A stretch of 64,000 nucleotides of DNA from Acidobacteriota bacterium (GTDB lineage: Bacteria > Acidobacteriota > Vicinamibacteria > Vicinamibacterales > JAKQTR01). The notes under the pieces were generated by a model. That model saw nothing but the letters and a program-made list of their open reading frames with translations, did no database searches and was not told the DNA's origin. The stretch spans positions 186,001 through 250,000 of the forward strand of contig JAKQTR010000041.1 in NCBI GenBank assembly GCA_029562975.1, written 5' to 3'. A program made the translations under genes and the position numbers. Within the stretch, counting starts at the first letter, position 1, and every line of letters starts with the position of its first letter. Below are positions 34,151-43,153 of the stretch, piece after piece.

Positions 34151-35287
34151 CTAGCGGCCGCCCGTCATCCCGCGGAGCAGCGTGAAGAACCCGCGCTTGC
34201 GGGCCGACGAGATCCCCCAGCTCACCGGGACGCTCTGGTAGCCCTCGTCCGGGCCCTCGCCCCTCCTGCGGTAGTCGAAGTAGCCCCACGACGCGTGCTC
34301 GCTCGTGGCCGCCACGAAATTGTTCCACGGTTCGTCGAAGCCGTAGTGATCGTCCTCGTTGAAGACGATGGGCTTGGGCGTGTAGCGGGGGAGCTGGCGC
34401 GTCTGACGCACCATCGCCGCGATGCGATCGGGCTTCGTGACGCCGTTCCCGTGGAGCAGGACGAAGTCCGAGACCGCCAGCACCGCGCTTCCCGGCAGCG
34501 TGCGGCCGCCGTAGCTGGTGCTGACCAGGAGCCGCCCTCCGCCCGGCGCGGCCCGCTTCGCCCGCACGATCAGCTCGTGGACCCGATCCGGCTGCAGGAT
34601 CCCGTGGTCGTAGCGGATGTCGCACTCGTTGTTGATCTCGACGAGGACGTTCCGGTAGCCCCTGGCGTGCACCCATGCCACCGCCTCGTCCACCGCCCGG
34701 GTCACCGCCGCCTCGTCGCGCAGTCGCTCGTCCTGTCCGAAGTAGAAGAGGCCGAGGATCACCGCCATGCCCAGGCGGTCCGCCTCGTCCAGAATCAACG
34801 CGGCGCGGGCCATGTAGTCGGGCCGCAGCGATCCGTCTTCGGCGAACGCTGAGTTGTGCCAGGGCTGTTCCCCCGAGTAGCCCTCGGGACTGCCGCCCTG
34901 CAGGTTGAGCGTGATCGCGAGCAGCCCGTGCCGGCGCCACTCGGGCATCGCCGCCACGAACTCGCGGGTGTTGCGATCCGGATCCCAGGCGTTCGTGTCC
35001 GGGTAGGCCCAGCGCGCCCGCGTGTCCGGGTTTAGGTCGTCGAAGACGCCCTGCACCATGCGCGAGTTCGGCAGCAGGCCCTCGAGGCGGTAGCCCCGCC
35101 AGCGGACGCCCCGTAGCGTCGGCCTGCCGTTGATCCGGAAGTCGTCGCCCGAGATCGAGACGGCGGTGCGGGCGGGGGCGTCGGCGGCCGCCCCGGGCGG
35201 CAGGGGGGCGGCTGCAGCCGCGATGGCCGCGGCGACGAGGGCCGCGTGCACAAGGCGCCGAGCGCGCAGCAGGGGCGCTCGAGTCAT
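34151..35287 (-). CDS. Secreted TIM-barrel glycoside hydrolase-like protein
   Basis: 378 residues with a signal peptide (LVHAALVAAAIAAAAAPLPPG). Barrel strands and residues fit a clan-A glycosidase: INNECD (Glu221, candidate acid/base) at the end of one strand and VFNEDDHYG (Glu311, candidate nucleophile), with a beta-strand-1 RGVRWRG start, and GLFYFGQDE. The particular GH family is not assignable by eye. The neighbouring PqaA-type gene lies 69 nt upstream on the same strand, hinting at joint processing of extracellular polymers. Identity as GH-like is moderate. Confidence 0.78.
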   Translation of the reverse strand: MTRAPLLRARRLVHAALVAAAIAAAAAPLPPGAAADAPARTAVSISGDDFRINGRPTLRGVRWRGYRLEGLLPNSRMVQGVFDDLNPDTRARWAYPDTNAWDPDRNTREFVAAMPEWRRHGLLAITLNLQGGSPEGYSGEQPWHNSAFAEDGSLRPDYMARAALILDEADRLGMAVILGLFYFGQDERLRDEAAVTRAVDEAVAWVHARGYRNVLVEINNECDIRYDHGILQPDRVHELIVRAKRAAPGGGRLLVSTSYGGRTLPGSAVLAVSDFVLLHGNGVTKPDRIAAMVRQTRQLPRYTPKPIVFNEDDHYGFDEPWNNFVAATSEHASWGYFDYRRRGEGPDEGYQSVPVSWGISSARKRGFFTLLRGMTGGR

Positions 35288-35356
35288 GGTGGTTCTCCGC
35301 CCTTCCCGCCGCGGCCGCGGCTAGGCGAGCGTGGCCGCCTCGGGTCTGTCCGGCGC

Positions 35357-36823
35357 CTACTTGCGCCCTTCCACGAGGTCGCGGAACGGCTCGACGTCCG
35401 GCACCACCTTCACGCCCGTCGTGAACGTGAACGGCGCGCCGGGGAGGCCGCTCGGGAACGTCAGCTCGACGAGGTAGGCCGTGAAGCCTCGGAAGGGCCG
35501 GGACACCCTCGCCACGTACTCGCCGTCCGCCTGGGCCTCGAGCGGCGAACGCGTCCATTTCCGGCCGATGGAGCTCAGGCGGAAGTCGCGCGCCCCCGGG
35601 TTCGTCGCCTGCCAGAGCGTCACCGCGATCGGCGTGTCCGCCGCGCGCACGCGGATCGCGCCGTCCTGGTCGATCTGCCACGTGAAGCGCGGCAGCGGCG
35701 CGCCCGTCAGGACGGCGTTGTAGAACGCCGTGAGGCTGAGCCACGCGTCCGACCCGCGCAGCGAGTGGTCCGTGTTGGGAACGTACCGCACGTACTTCGC
35801 GCCGGGCAGCTCGTCCAGGTAGAACCTCCACGAGTCCGGCAGGAAGAACTGATCGCCCGTCGCGTTCATCATGAACTTCGGCATCGTCAGGCGGGAGCGG
35901 TACTCGAAGGGCTCTTCGATCTTCATCAGGTCGGCGAACCGGGGCTCGTTGAGCCGGTCCATGACGCCCCACTCCTCGTAGTCGACGACCGACGGCGCGT
36001 AGTAGCCGTAGACCGCGTAGTGGTGCTGGAAGGAGGGAACCAGATTGAGCAGGTCGATGACGAGCGGAATGACCGCGACGACGCGGCGGTCGACGGCGGC
36101 GGCCGACCAGGCCGTCCAGCCGCGCTTGGACGCGCCCGATGCGACGAAGCCGTCGATGGTCGTCTTCGAGCGCGCGCAGAACGACGTCACCGCGTCCATC
36201 GCGCGCACCGCGGCCTTCGTCATCGGCAGGCGGAGCGGCCACTGCTCGCCGCCGCCGCGCAGGAACTTGTCCCAGGTGTAGCCGATGATGCCGTCCTCCG
36301 TGAGCGGCCCCTTCGCGTCCGCGAACTGGAGCGGCTGGCTCGGGACCATGCGCAGCTCCGCGACGACCGATCCCGTGGCCACGGCGACGCGCGCGAGGTT
36401 CTCGTCGGCCGCCTTCGGCGCGTCGTTCGTGTTGTTGCCGCCCGTGATGAAGAGCAGGGCCTTCTGGTGCCGGACCTTCGCGGGCTTGATGACCGTCAGC
36501 CAGTGCTTCCAGACCGGCTTGTCCACTTCGGCCGCCGTGCGCCACGTCTGCGAGGTCATGTCGAGCACGAAGGCCGTGTAGCCCTTGCCGGGGATCGTGG
36601 CGGCCAGGGTGTACTTGTAGCTCGGGTCGGGCGCCTCGACGTAGCGGTCGAGCGCCGTCTTCTCGGCGCCGGGCGCGGGAGCGAGGGCGGGCGCGGGCGC
36701 CTGCGCGAAGGCCGTGTTCGCTGGCGCCAGCCAGGGCGCGAACGGCGGGGCGAGCAGGAGGAACAGAGTGGCGGCGAGGGTGGCGGCGAGTCGTGGCGCG
36801 CGTATCAGTCGGGAGGTCGTCAT
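35357..36823 (-). CDS. PhoPQ-activated pathogenicity-related (PqaA) type hydrolase
   Basis: 488 residues, signal peptide (APRLAATLAATLFLLLAPP). The family signature is strong: YVEAPDPSYKYTLAATIPGKGY, MTSQTWRTAAEVDKPVWKH, FITGGNN, DGIIGYTWDKFL, the nucleophile motif GASKRGWTAW, FQHHYAVYGYYAPSV, PKFMMNATGDQFFLPDSW and YVPNTDHSLRGSD. The GxSxxG-like GASKRG, the Asp in ATGDQF and His in NTDHSL suggest an alpha/beta-hydrolase catalytic triad. Its substrate is not known; the PqaA name from Salmonella does not imply virulence here. The ATG at 36823 follows a repetitive ACGACC stretch. Confidence 0.92.
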   Translation of the reverse strand: MTTSRLIRAPRLAATLAATLFLLLAPPFAPWLAPANTAFAQAPAPALAPAPGAEKTALDRYVEAPDPSYKYTLAATIPGKGYTAFVLDMTSQTWRTAAEVDKPVWKHWLTVIKPAKVRHQKALLFITGGNNTNDAPKAADENLARVAVATGSVVAELRMVPSQPLQFADAKGPLTEDGIIGYTWDKFLRGGGEQWPLRLPMTKAAVRAMDAVTSFCARSKTTIDGFVASGASKRGWTAWSAAAVDRRVVAVIPLVIDLLNLVPSFQHHYAVYGYYAPSVVDYEEWGVMDRLNEPRFADLMKIEEPFEYRSRLTMPKFMMNATGDQFFLPDSWRFYLDELPGAKYVRYVPNTDHSLRGSDAWLSLTAFYNAVLTGAPLPRFTWQIDQDGAIRVRAADTPIAVTLWQATNPGARDFRLSSIGRKWTRSPLEAQADGEYVARVSRPFRGFTAYLVELTFPSGLPGAPFTFTTGVKVVPDVEPFRDLVEGRK

Positions 36824-36925
36824 GGTCGTGGTCGTCTCCAGGGATGTGCGTGGCCGGGGAGCGGCTGGAGCGTGACCCGCCCTGTCTCGGCTCTGGCGTA
36901 TGCTACCACTTGGAGGACGAGGGCC

Positions 36926-37675
36926 GTGAGGAACGCATGGTCGGAGCAGGTGCACGAGGCGCTCGCATTGGCGACGGCGGCGCATCACGAGGACGTGCGG
37001 AAGGGCACGCTGGTACCCTACGTGATGCATCCCTTCCAGGTCGGACTCATCCTCGACCGTCACGGGTACGGAGAACATGTGATGATTGCCGGCTTCCTGC
37101 ACGACGTGCTCGAGGACCCGAAGTACGGCGCGCCGTTGGTGCAGGGGCGCCTGCGTGCGGTCGTTCCCCGGCTGGCCTCGGCCCCTGATGGCGGTGCCGG
37201 GTTCAGGGCGGCGGTAGAGGAGTACATCGGGCACGCCTTCGGACGGCGTGTGTTGGAGTTGGTGCGGCACGTGACAGAACAGAAGCTGGACGATCGGGGC
37301 GAGAAACGGCCGTGGCAGGACAGGAAGCTGGACCAACTGGGGATCCTCCAGGACGCGGACACCGAGCACTGCGCGCTGAAGGCGGCCGACTGCCTAGACA
37401 GCCTCCGGTCGCTGTCGCGCGATCTGCGCGCGCACGGGAGGAGCGTCATGGATCGCTTCAACGCCTCTCCCGGGGCTCAGCTGTGGTACTACGGGAGGGT
37501 GACGGACCTCGTCTCGCGGCGGCTCGGCGACACGGCGGGCCTCGCAGGCGAGCTGATCGCCGCGCTCCGCGAGTTCGGCGACGTGCTGGTATCGACCGGC
37601 GCGCTGGCAGACGGCTCCCATCCGAGCCCTCGCGCCGAGCCGTTCGTCCCTCCGGTGCGTCTCGACGGTCCTTGA
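36926..37675 (+). CDS. RelA/SpoT-type HD domain phosphohydrolase
   Basis: 249 residues. The N-terminal 130 residues match the HD domain of (p)ppGpp hydrolases: ALATAAHHEDVRKGTLVPYVMHP, HVMIAGFLHDVLEDP, then KAADCLDSLRSL. No synthetase or TGS domain follows, so it could be a small ppGpp hydrolase (MESH1-like) or another nucleotidase. It begins with GTG at 36926, which follows TTGGAGGACGAG by a normal distance. It is the first gene of the less GC-rich, accessory-looking region. The C-terminal half is helical and unfamiliar. It ends with TGA at 37673, in the same frame as the following DUF6946-like coding stretch. Confidence 0.86.
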   Translation: MRNAWSEQVHEALALATAAHHEDVRKGTLVPYVMHPFQVGLILDRHGYGEHVMIAGFLHDVLEDPKYGAPLVQGRLRAVVPRLASAPDGGAGFRAAVEEYIGHAFGRRVLELVRHVTEQKLDDRGEKRPWQDRKLDQLGILQDADTEHCALKAADCLDSLRSLSRDLRAHGRSVMDRFNASPGAQLWYYGRVTDLVSRRLGDTAGLAGELIAALREFGDVLVSTGALADGSHPSPRAEPFVPPVRLDGP

Positions 37676-37846
37676 GATACGGGGTTCGAGTCCTTCGGTC
37701 CTGGCGGACTCCGCATCCACGGGCTTTGCCACTGGTTCTGCGCCGCCCCTCCCAAGGGCGGGCAAGACCAGTGGAAGGACCACAGAAGCGCCAAGGCATT
37801 CGCCCGTGCGTGGTCGCGGGGCGGACGCCCGGCCGTCCCGGAGGAA

Positions 37847-38494
37847 GTGCGCACGTTGTTCCGGAGTCACCCGCTGACATCGGAACTCGTTGTCGCCGCT
37901 GCGCGAGCCGAGCACGTGACGCCGCTTCCAGTGGCCCCGGAGCGCGCAGGCCGCAACCACGATCTCCTCGCGCTGGGTATGGCTCGCGGGAGGAGGGTCG
38001 TCATCGGAATCGAGGGCAAAGCAGCCGAGCCGTTCGGCCCCGAAGTGGGGCCGTATCGCCGGGAGGCCAAGGCGCGCAACGAACGCCTCCCCGTCGATCA
38101 CGATACCCTCGTCACTGACACCCGGCGGTCGATGATCCCTGAGCGGATCGACACTCGCGCCGCATTGATCTTCGGTACGGAGGTTCCGGTCGAGCTCGAC
38201 TCGGCACCCTACCAGTTGCTGCACGGCGTTGCCGCTACGCTTCTCGAGGGCGCGAGTCGTGACGCCGACCTTGCTGTCTTCTTGGTGCATCAGTTCGCTG
38301 GGGAAAGCATCGACCAGGCGCGTGTCGTCGCCAACACGAACGCGCTCGAGGGTTTCGTCAGAATGTTGCTACCGTCGCTGAAGGAGAGCTTCCGGCCTGG
38401 GCGTCTGTACGGCCCCATTCCCAGCGCTGTCCAGATCAGAGGCGGGCACGGGATCAGGTTGCTGGTCGGCGAGGTGCTCACGGTCCTTGCGTAG
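37847..38494 (+). CDS. DUF6946-like protein, 5' end unclear
   Basis: From GTG 37847 the frame encodes 215 residues with a core (GMARGRRVVIGIEGKAAEPF) reminiscent of DUF6946. Conserved-looking coding continues upstream in the same frame to 37676, including QWKDHRSAKAFARAW, but no ATG, GTG or TTG occurs between the upstream TGA (37673-37675) and that segment. Either the 5' end was lost, a rare start codon (such as ATC) is used, or the gene is a remnant fused to the HD gene tail. Function unknown; such small EGK-containing proteins may be nuclease-like (inference). Treat as possibly defective. Confidence 0.58.
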   Translation: MRTLFRSHPLTSELVVAAARAEHVTPLPVAPERAGRNHDLLALGMARGRRVVIGIEGKAAEPFGPEVGPYRREAKARNERLPVDHDTLVTDTRRSMIPERIDTRAALIFGTEVPVELDSAPYQLLHGVAATLLEGASRDADLAVFLVHQFAGESIDQARVVANTNALEGFVRMLLPSLKESFRPGRLYGPIPSAVQIRGGHGIRLLVGEVLTVLA

Positions 38495-38556
38495 GCCACT
38501 GGGGTCCGTGTTGCAGCCAGGTGCCCTCAGCGCCGGAGGTCAGAGTGAAAGCCGCG

Positions 38557-39411
38557 TTATGCGCAGTCGTCAGCCGGGTCGCCCCGATGTTCTGCCGCGG
38601 CGGGAGCAGCGCTGCCCGTCGTGACGTCGATACAGCGCCGCCGCAACCGTTCTGCCACCTCCGTAACCGGACACAGCGACACGTCCTGGGTGGATCCCTT
38701 CTCAGAGAACCCGAAAGGGTCATCGAGGTCCTTGATCAGCAGGATCATGTAGACGAGGAGGAGCGTGATCACGCCGACGAAGAAGAGGGACTCGTGAACG
38801 GGCTCGATCTTCATCAGGATGAGACCGAGCAGCACGAGGGCGCTCGTCACCTAGGCGACGAGGTAGCCGCCGGAAACAGACTCCGTTGCACGAATCGTGC
38901 GGATGCGTGCGACCACGCGGCGCATGCTCGCGACTTCCTGTTTCACACGGCTCACGGAGTTGTCGGGAAGGGCGGCCCTCGACGCAACGCAGAACTCGAC
39001 GACGCGCTCGAGCTGCCTCATGAGTTCATCCGTTTCCTTTTTCTTGTAGAACCAGAGATGCAGGGTATTGCCGAGTTCTGACAGGAGTACGAAAAGCCTG
39101 GTTCGAGTCGCCCCATGTTCTCCCGCGGGAACGCTGAGAGCGTCATCAGCCACCGCTTCGAGACTCGACGCCAGCTCCCCGGGCAGCTTCTCGCTCTCCT
39201 TGTAGTCCGCCCATACCCCGCTAAGGAGGAAACTCAACAGGAAGATGCCCGCCGCGACGATCCCCGCCAGCAGGGGGTTCACGGGGACGAACTCCCAGCC
39301 GAGTACATGCATGGCGAACTTGAGGACGAGGGCGATGCACGATGCCAGAGTCGCTTGAAGCAGCAGGGCATTCCGCTTCAAGAAGGGCTGCTTTTCATGT
39401 TCGTCTACCAT
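38557..39411 (-). pseudogene. Bestrophin-like (DUF4239-type) membrane protein split by TAG
   Basis: A single frame on the minus strand from ATG 39411 to the stop at 38557, interrupted by TAG at 38851-38853. The N-terminal part has two transmembrane helices (ALLLQATLASCIALVLKF; AGIVAAGIFLLSFLLSG), a KESEKLPGELASSLEAVADD helix and a coiled region. After the TAG, two more helices (SALVLLGLILM; FFVGVITLLLVYMILLI) are followed by KDLDDPFGF, like the DLDxPFxG element of bestrophin-like proteins. The TAG sits in the third helix, and the next codon is a GTG. A single point change (for example CAG to TAG) restores one protein. It is probably a recent nonsense mutation; a split two-polypeptide protein is less likely. 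Confidence 0.72.
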
Positions 39412-39549
39412 GAGTCAGAACCTTCGCATTTCACTGGCGAGTCCAAACAGGGCGACTCTCGCAGCCAGCGCGCCGGATTCGAGTCCGGCGCCTCTTCCTT
39501 GCCGCTGACTGGTCCCGAGCACAACTGACCCCTCATGGGATGGCCGACG

Positions 39550-39939
39550 TCATGGTTGAGGATCTGAATCCTCAGCCCGGTTGCCTGCCTTCCTCGCGAC
39601 TCCCCGGTTCGAGTTGGCGGGGTACCGCCTTTCGTTCGACGCGATCTTCTTCGCGATGGCACCGGCGAGATCGATGTTGAGGTCGTGCGCCAGCAACAGC
39701 GCGTAGATCGCGACATCCGCAACCTCGTCGCGGATCTGGCCGAGCCGCGCTGCATCTTCGCGCACCTCCTGAGCCGTTTCCTCGGGCTTCCACAGGAACT
39801 GCTCCTGCAGTTCGCCCGCCTCGATGGCGAGCGCCGCCGCCAGTTCCTTGGGACGGTGGAACTGCTCCCAGTCCCGGGCCTTTCGGAACGCCAGGAGCCG
39901 GTCGACGCAGGCGCCCAAGGCCCACCGATCGTCACTCAT
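39550..39939 (-). CDS. MazG/dCTPase-like nucleotide pyrophosphohydrolase
   Basis: 129 residues of all-alpha NTP pyrophosphohydrolase type. Metal ligands appear as Glu40-x-x-Glu43 in AIEAGELQE and Glu72-x-x-Asp75 in DEVADVAIY, plus the conserved FHRPKELA. Small MazG/RS21-C6 proteins remove pyrophosphate from dNTPs or NTPs, including modified ones. The ATG at 39939 has an AAGGAGG box and overlaps the stop of the upstream nuclease-helicase gene (ATGA), so the two are translated together. A role in nucleotide depletion or in restoring nucleotide pools during phage infection is possible but only inferred. Confidence 0.9.
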   Translation of the reverse strand: MSDDRWALGACVDRLLAFRKARDWEQFHRPKELAAALAIEAGELQEQFLWKPEETAQEVREDAARLGQIRDEVADVAIYALLLAHDLNIDLAGAIAKKIASNERRYPANSNRGVARKAGNRAEDSDPQP

Positions 39940-41783
39940 CGCGCCTCCTTCAGCAGCGCCGCGATGTGGGCGGTCGTCTCGGCGTCCAGGCACAGGAGCT
40001 TCGCTTCCTGAAGCCCGCGCGTCAGGAGCACGCGGTACGCGTTGCGGACGAGGCGCTGCATGTGCAACGAAGCCTTCACCGGCCTATCGAACGACTTGTC
40101 CTTCTGGGCGACCCACCCGTGGTTCCTCCAGACCAGGTCCGGCGGCCAGATGACGCCGACGCAATCGAACTCGAAACCCTGCGCGCTGTAGATGCATCCC
40201 ACCTGTTCTCGCCCCGAGTCGGTGGTCGCCCAGATGGTGTACGGGTCGTTCTCAGGGTTGTAGTTCCTCTTCGGATCGCGCTTGGGGTTCCACGGCCGGC
40301 TCCAGGAGCCGATTCGGATGTCATCGACGAGTCCTCCGTCCCTCAGAGGGTCACTCCACTTCCAGCCGAACCCCGCAAGCAGCCGGGCGCTTCGCCTGCC
40401 GCTTTCGGCCTGTTCGAGCAGTTCGTCCAGCTCCTCAGGATCCCGAAGAATGGAGAACGTGAAGCGACTCCTCCATCCTCGCTCGGGAGGCGTCGGCCGG
40501 AACCCCAGCAGGTGGTCCACCCACTGCACGTACTCGACGCAGCCACCGCAGCGGAACTGTGTCGCCAAGTCGTACTCTCGCAACGGGATGCGCATGGCAC
40601 TCGAGGCGTCTCGGATGAGGTCCGACCGGCCCACTTCGTCAGGCCGGACATACTGGTGTTCGTCGAGCAGGAACACGACCACCTTCGCCGCATCGAGCAG
40701 TTCATCGACCTGGGACTTCCGGTTGCGGTCGCGGGCCCGCGTGAACCGCGTGTCGCTGTTCTCCCTGATTCGATGCGCCTCGTCGACAAGCAGCAGGTCG
40801 AGTCCCTGGAATGGCGCGTTCCGCGTGTTCAGATTCCAGATGAACAGCTTGTCGGCGCCCTTGAATGTCGCCCGCATGGCGGTCGTAAAGGCTCTGCCAC
40901 CAGTGCTGTGAGCCGCAGTGAACCTCCGCCGCAGGACGTCCGCCAGCAACTGAACCGCGATCACCGTCTTGCCCGTTCCCGGTCCGCCGCGAACGAGCAC
41001 TGCCGCCCGTTTCTGAAGATCGACGGCCCGCTGCACCTGTGCCAGGATGGCGTTGTAGGCCAGTTGCTGCCGCTCGAGGAGGTGCCAACGCTCGTCGCGC
41101 TGGATGACGTCGGCGAGACAGTCGATGACCTTTCTGCTTGGCTTGAACCGTCCCTTGCGGAACGCGTCGAGGACATCCATCCCGTCGCCCCGGCCGACAC
41201 GCGCGTGCAGGTAGTCGGCGAGGGCGTCCTCCTCCCCCTTCTGGAAGAGCGGGCTCAGCTTGAGCAACTCCGAAAACCTGCGGTCCCGGAGGACCTCGCC
41301 GCCCGAGGCGTCCAGTTCGTGGCAGAACGCGCAAGGGTATCCCCTCAGCCGCTCATCCGCGAAGGCCCCGTGGATGTCTCCCAGGAAGTCCACGTACCCC
41401 GCGGCCTGCTGCGACGGGTGCAGGTGCTCCGCGTCGCCGACGATGACGTTCTGGGTGTACTTGTCTTCCAGGGAGACACCGTCCCAGTGCTTCAACTCGA
41501 CGACGAGGGCATTCGCGTGCCCACCAGCGTCGTACCCCGTGAAGACCACATCGATCCGCTGGCCCGACAGCGGCAGATGGTACTCGACCGACACGCCGAC
41601 ATCGTCTCCCTGACCTTCAGCGACGTTCGACATCGCCGCCAGTGACAGATCCCAGCTTCTCGCCTCCGCCGGCGATGGCGTCGAGCTGTGGATGCGCGCG
41701 AAACTCCTCGTCATCTGCGGGACGAGGCTGCCGTCTTGGGAGGACTCCACGAACTCCGGCAGGTTGCCGTGCCACAACTCCAT
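39936..41783 (-). CDS. DUF2075 superfamily 1 helicase with N-terminal PD-(D/E)XK nuclease
   Basis: 615 residues. Residues 60-140 look like a PD-(D/E)XK nuclease: Glu67, Asp78 in RIDVVF, ELK at 96-98 in VVELKHW, and a RecB-like QxxxY (Gln126-Tyr130). The helicase part has Walker A GGPGTGKT (266-273), motif II LLLVDEAH (330-337), motif III-like VVFLLDEHQYVRP, SSAMRIPLREYDLATQFR and the C-terminal motif IYSAQGFEFDCVGV with YRVLLTR. DUF2075 proteins are DNA/RNA helicase-like and are frequent in defence islands. It is coupled to the MazG-like gene and lies 26 nt downstream of the SF1 helicase gene 41810-43153. Confidence 0.92.
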   Translation of the reverse strand: MELWHGNLPEFVESSQDGSLVPQMTRSFARIHSSTPSPAEARSWDLSLAAMSNVAEGQGDDVGVSVEYHLPLSGQRIDVVFTGYDAGGHANALVVELKHWDGVSLEDKYTQNVIVGDAEHLHPSQQAAGYVDFLGDIHGAFADERLRGYPCAFCHELDASGGEVLRDRRFSELLKLSPLFQKGEEDALADYLHARVGRGDGMDVLDAFRKGRFKPSRKVIDCLADVIQRDERWHLLERQQLAYNAILAQVQRAVDLQKRAAVLVRGGPGTGKTVIAVQLLADVLRRRFTAAHSTGGRAFTTAMRATFKGADKLFIWNLNTRNAPFQGLDLLLVDEAHRIRENSDTRFTRARDRNRKSQVDELLDAAKVVVFLLDEHQYVRPDEVGRSDLIRDASSAMRIPLREYDLATQFRCGGCVEYVQWVDHLLGFRPTPPERGWRSRFTFSILRDPEELDELLEQAESGRRSARLLAGFGWKWSDPLRDGGLVDDIRIGSWSRPWNPKRDPKRNYNPENDPYTIWATTDSGREQVGCIYSAQGFEFDCVGVIWPPDLVWRNHGWVAQKDKSFDRPVKASLHMQRLVRNAYRVLLTRGLQEAKLLCLDAETTAHIAALLKEAR

Positions 41784-41809
41784 CTCGTTGAACTCCCGTG
41801 GTTGTCCGT

Positions 41810-43153
41810 CTAGCCGACGCTCTCAGGTCCGCGCGCTTCCACCACCTGATCCCGCTCGACCAGCGCGCCCCAGAACACGGTGTTCTGGTGATGGCCGCGC
41901 CCGGACACATCCGGGCGGCCCACGGCCTGTTCCGCAGCGGGCATGTGGGAGTCGAGGGTTTCGGGAAGGTGATTCCTGGTCACCACGACGAGCGCAATCT
42001 CGTGGCGCGATGCCATGACGCACAATCGGCCCGTTTCCAGATCGAATGCGCTCGGCTGGACGACGCCGGACAGCGGATGCACGATGATCATGACCTTCCG
42101 TTGCAGGCCCTGCCACCGCTCCGGTGTGTCGATGTTGATGCCATCGAGGCGCCGGTCCAGGTGAAGCGCCATTTCCGCGTTCATGACGTGGTGGGTCGCG
42201 CAGAGCCCGATGTCGGGAGGCCGCAGCCGCCGCCGGGCTTGGCCCATCACCCAGTCGGGTTGCGACTCGAGGATTCCACGGGCGATGCCGACCGCCGTGG
42301 CAGCAACCTCACTATCGCACTCGAGCGGGGGGCCGCCCTCGGGCGTGGGCAGCGTCACCCCGACCACCGAGCTTCGCCCGAGCCGCTCGATCACGGCACC
42401 GCGGACGCCTGCGACCCGCCGTAACGGCACGAGCAGCCTCTCGCCAGGTTCCGCCCAAGCGTCGAACGGGAAGTCGTAGAACGGCCGAATGAGACCGGCG
42501 GTGCAGGCGGGAAGGCGCCGCGTCGCGGGCAGCGACAGGTCGAGCGCGCTCTTCCGATGCTCGCTCAGAACCAGTTCCGGGGCGGGTCGATGAGGTGCGC
42601 GCGGAGCGGTTTCCCAGCGCGACGCATCGATCGAGACTACTGGCGCGATCTGGCCAGGATCGCCGATGAGGACGAAGCGGCCAGCTACCTGACCCAACAG
42701 CATGAAGTCGGCCCACGCCATCTGCCAAGCCTCTTCGACGAACAGGACGTCGAACGGGTCCGCCAGCTCGATCAGCCCCCACTTGGCCGTCGTCCCAACC
42801 GCGATGCAGGGCCCGTGGGGGAGGTCCTGGTGCCTGGCGATGGCGTCTATGCCGGGTGGCTGCTCCGCCCCGGTGTCGCCGTGCGCGACGAACCTGATCG
42901 CGGGCACGCCGGCCTCGGAGAACCGCCGGCAAATGTCGTCCGCCTGGGACCTGGTCTGCGTGGCGACCGAGACGCGCTGCCTCGCGCGGTACGCCTCCTT
43001 CGCCGCGCGCAGCAGCAGATGCGTCTTTCCGGACCCAGGCGGTGCCTGAACGACGGCCAGCCGTTCCTCGTCGACGACGTGGCGGATCAGCCGATCGGTG
43101 ACGGTGGCGACCTTGACGTCGATCTGGCGCCGGAACGTCCCCCGGGGTCTCAT
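41810..43153 (-). CDS. Superfamily 1 helicase (AAA_11/AAA_12 type)
   Basis: 447 residues. Walker A APPGSGKT (37-44), motif Ia VATQTRSQADDI, Walker B VLFVEEAW (136-143, VEEA instead of DEAx), motif III GDPGQIAPV (164-172), the motif IV region SEHRKSALDLSLP and a C-terminal ASRHEIALVVV that takes the place of the usual ALTRAR motif VI. The size is that of a minimal SF1 helicase without an extra domain. Its ATG overlaps the stop of the preceding gene (ATGA), giving a tightly linked cassette with the Cas4-like nuclease and the 520-residue partner. Confidence 0.88.
   Translation of the reverse strand: MRPRGTFRRQIDVKVATVTDRLIRHVVDEERLAVVQAPPGSGKTHLLLRAAKEAYRARQRVSVATQTRSQADDICRRFSEAGVPAIRFVAHGDTGAEQPPGIDAIARHQDLPHGPCIAVGTTAKWGLIELADPFDVLFVEEAWQMAWADFMLLGQVAGRFVLIGDPGQIAPVVSIDASRWETAPRAPHRPAPELVLSEHRKSALDLSLPATRRLPACTAGLIRPFYDFPFDAWAEPGERLLVPLRRVAGVRGAVIERLGRSSVVGVTLPTPEGGPPLECDSEVAATAVGIARGILESQPDWVMGQARRRLRPPDIGLCATHHVMNAEMALHLDRRLDGINIDTPERWQGLQRKVMIIVHPLSGVVQPSAFDLETGRLCVMASRHEIALVVVTRNHLPETLDSHMPAAEQAVGRPDVSGRGHHQNTVFWGALVERDQVVEARGPESVG

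Noticed and set aside
37673-37675. TGA between the HD gene and DUF6946-like frame as a second selenocysteine codon
   Set aside because: It does not replace a conserved Cys, the HD protein ends naturally there and no suitable hairpin follows within 40 nt.
37680-37720. tRNA-like sequence with GGTTCGAGTCC
   Set aside because: It resembles a T-loop but the stems do not pair, and no anticodon or acceptor stem could be built.
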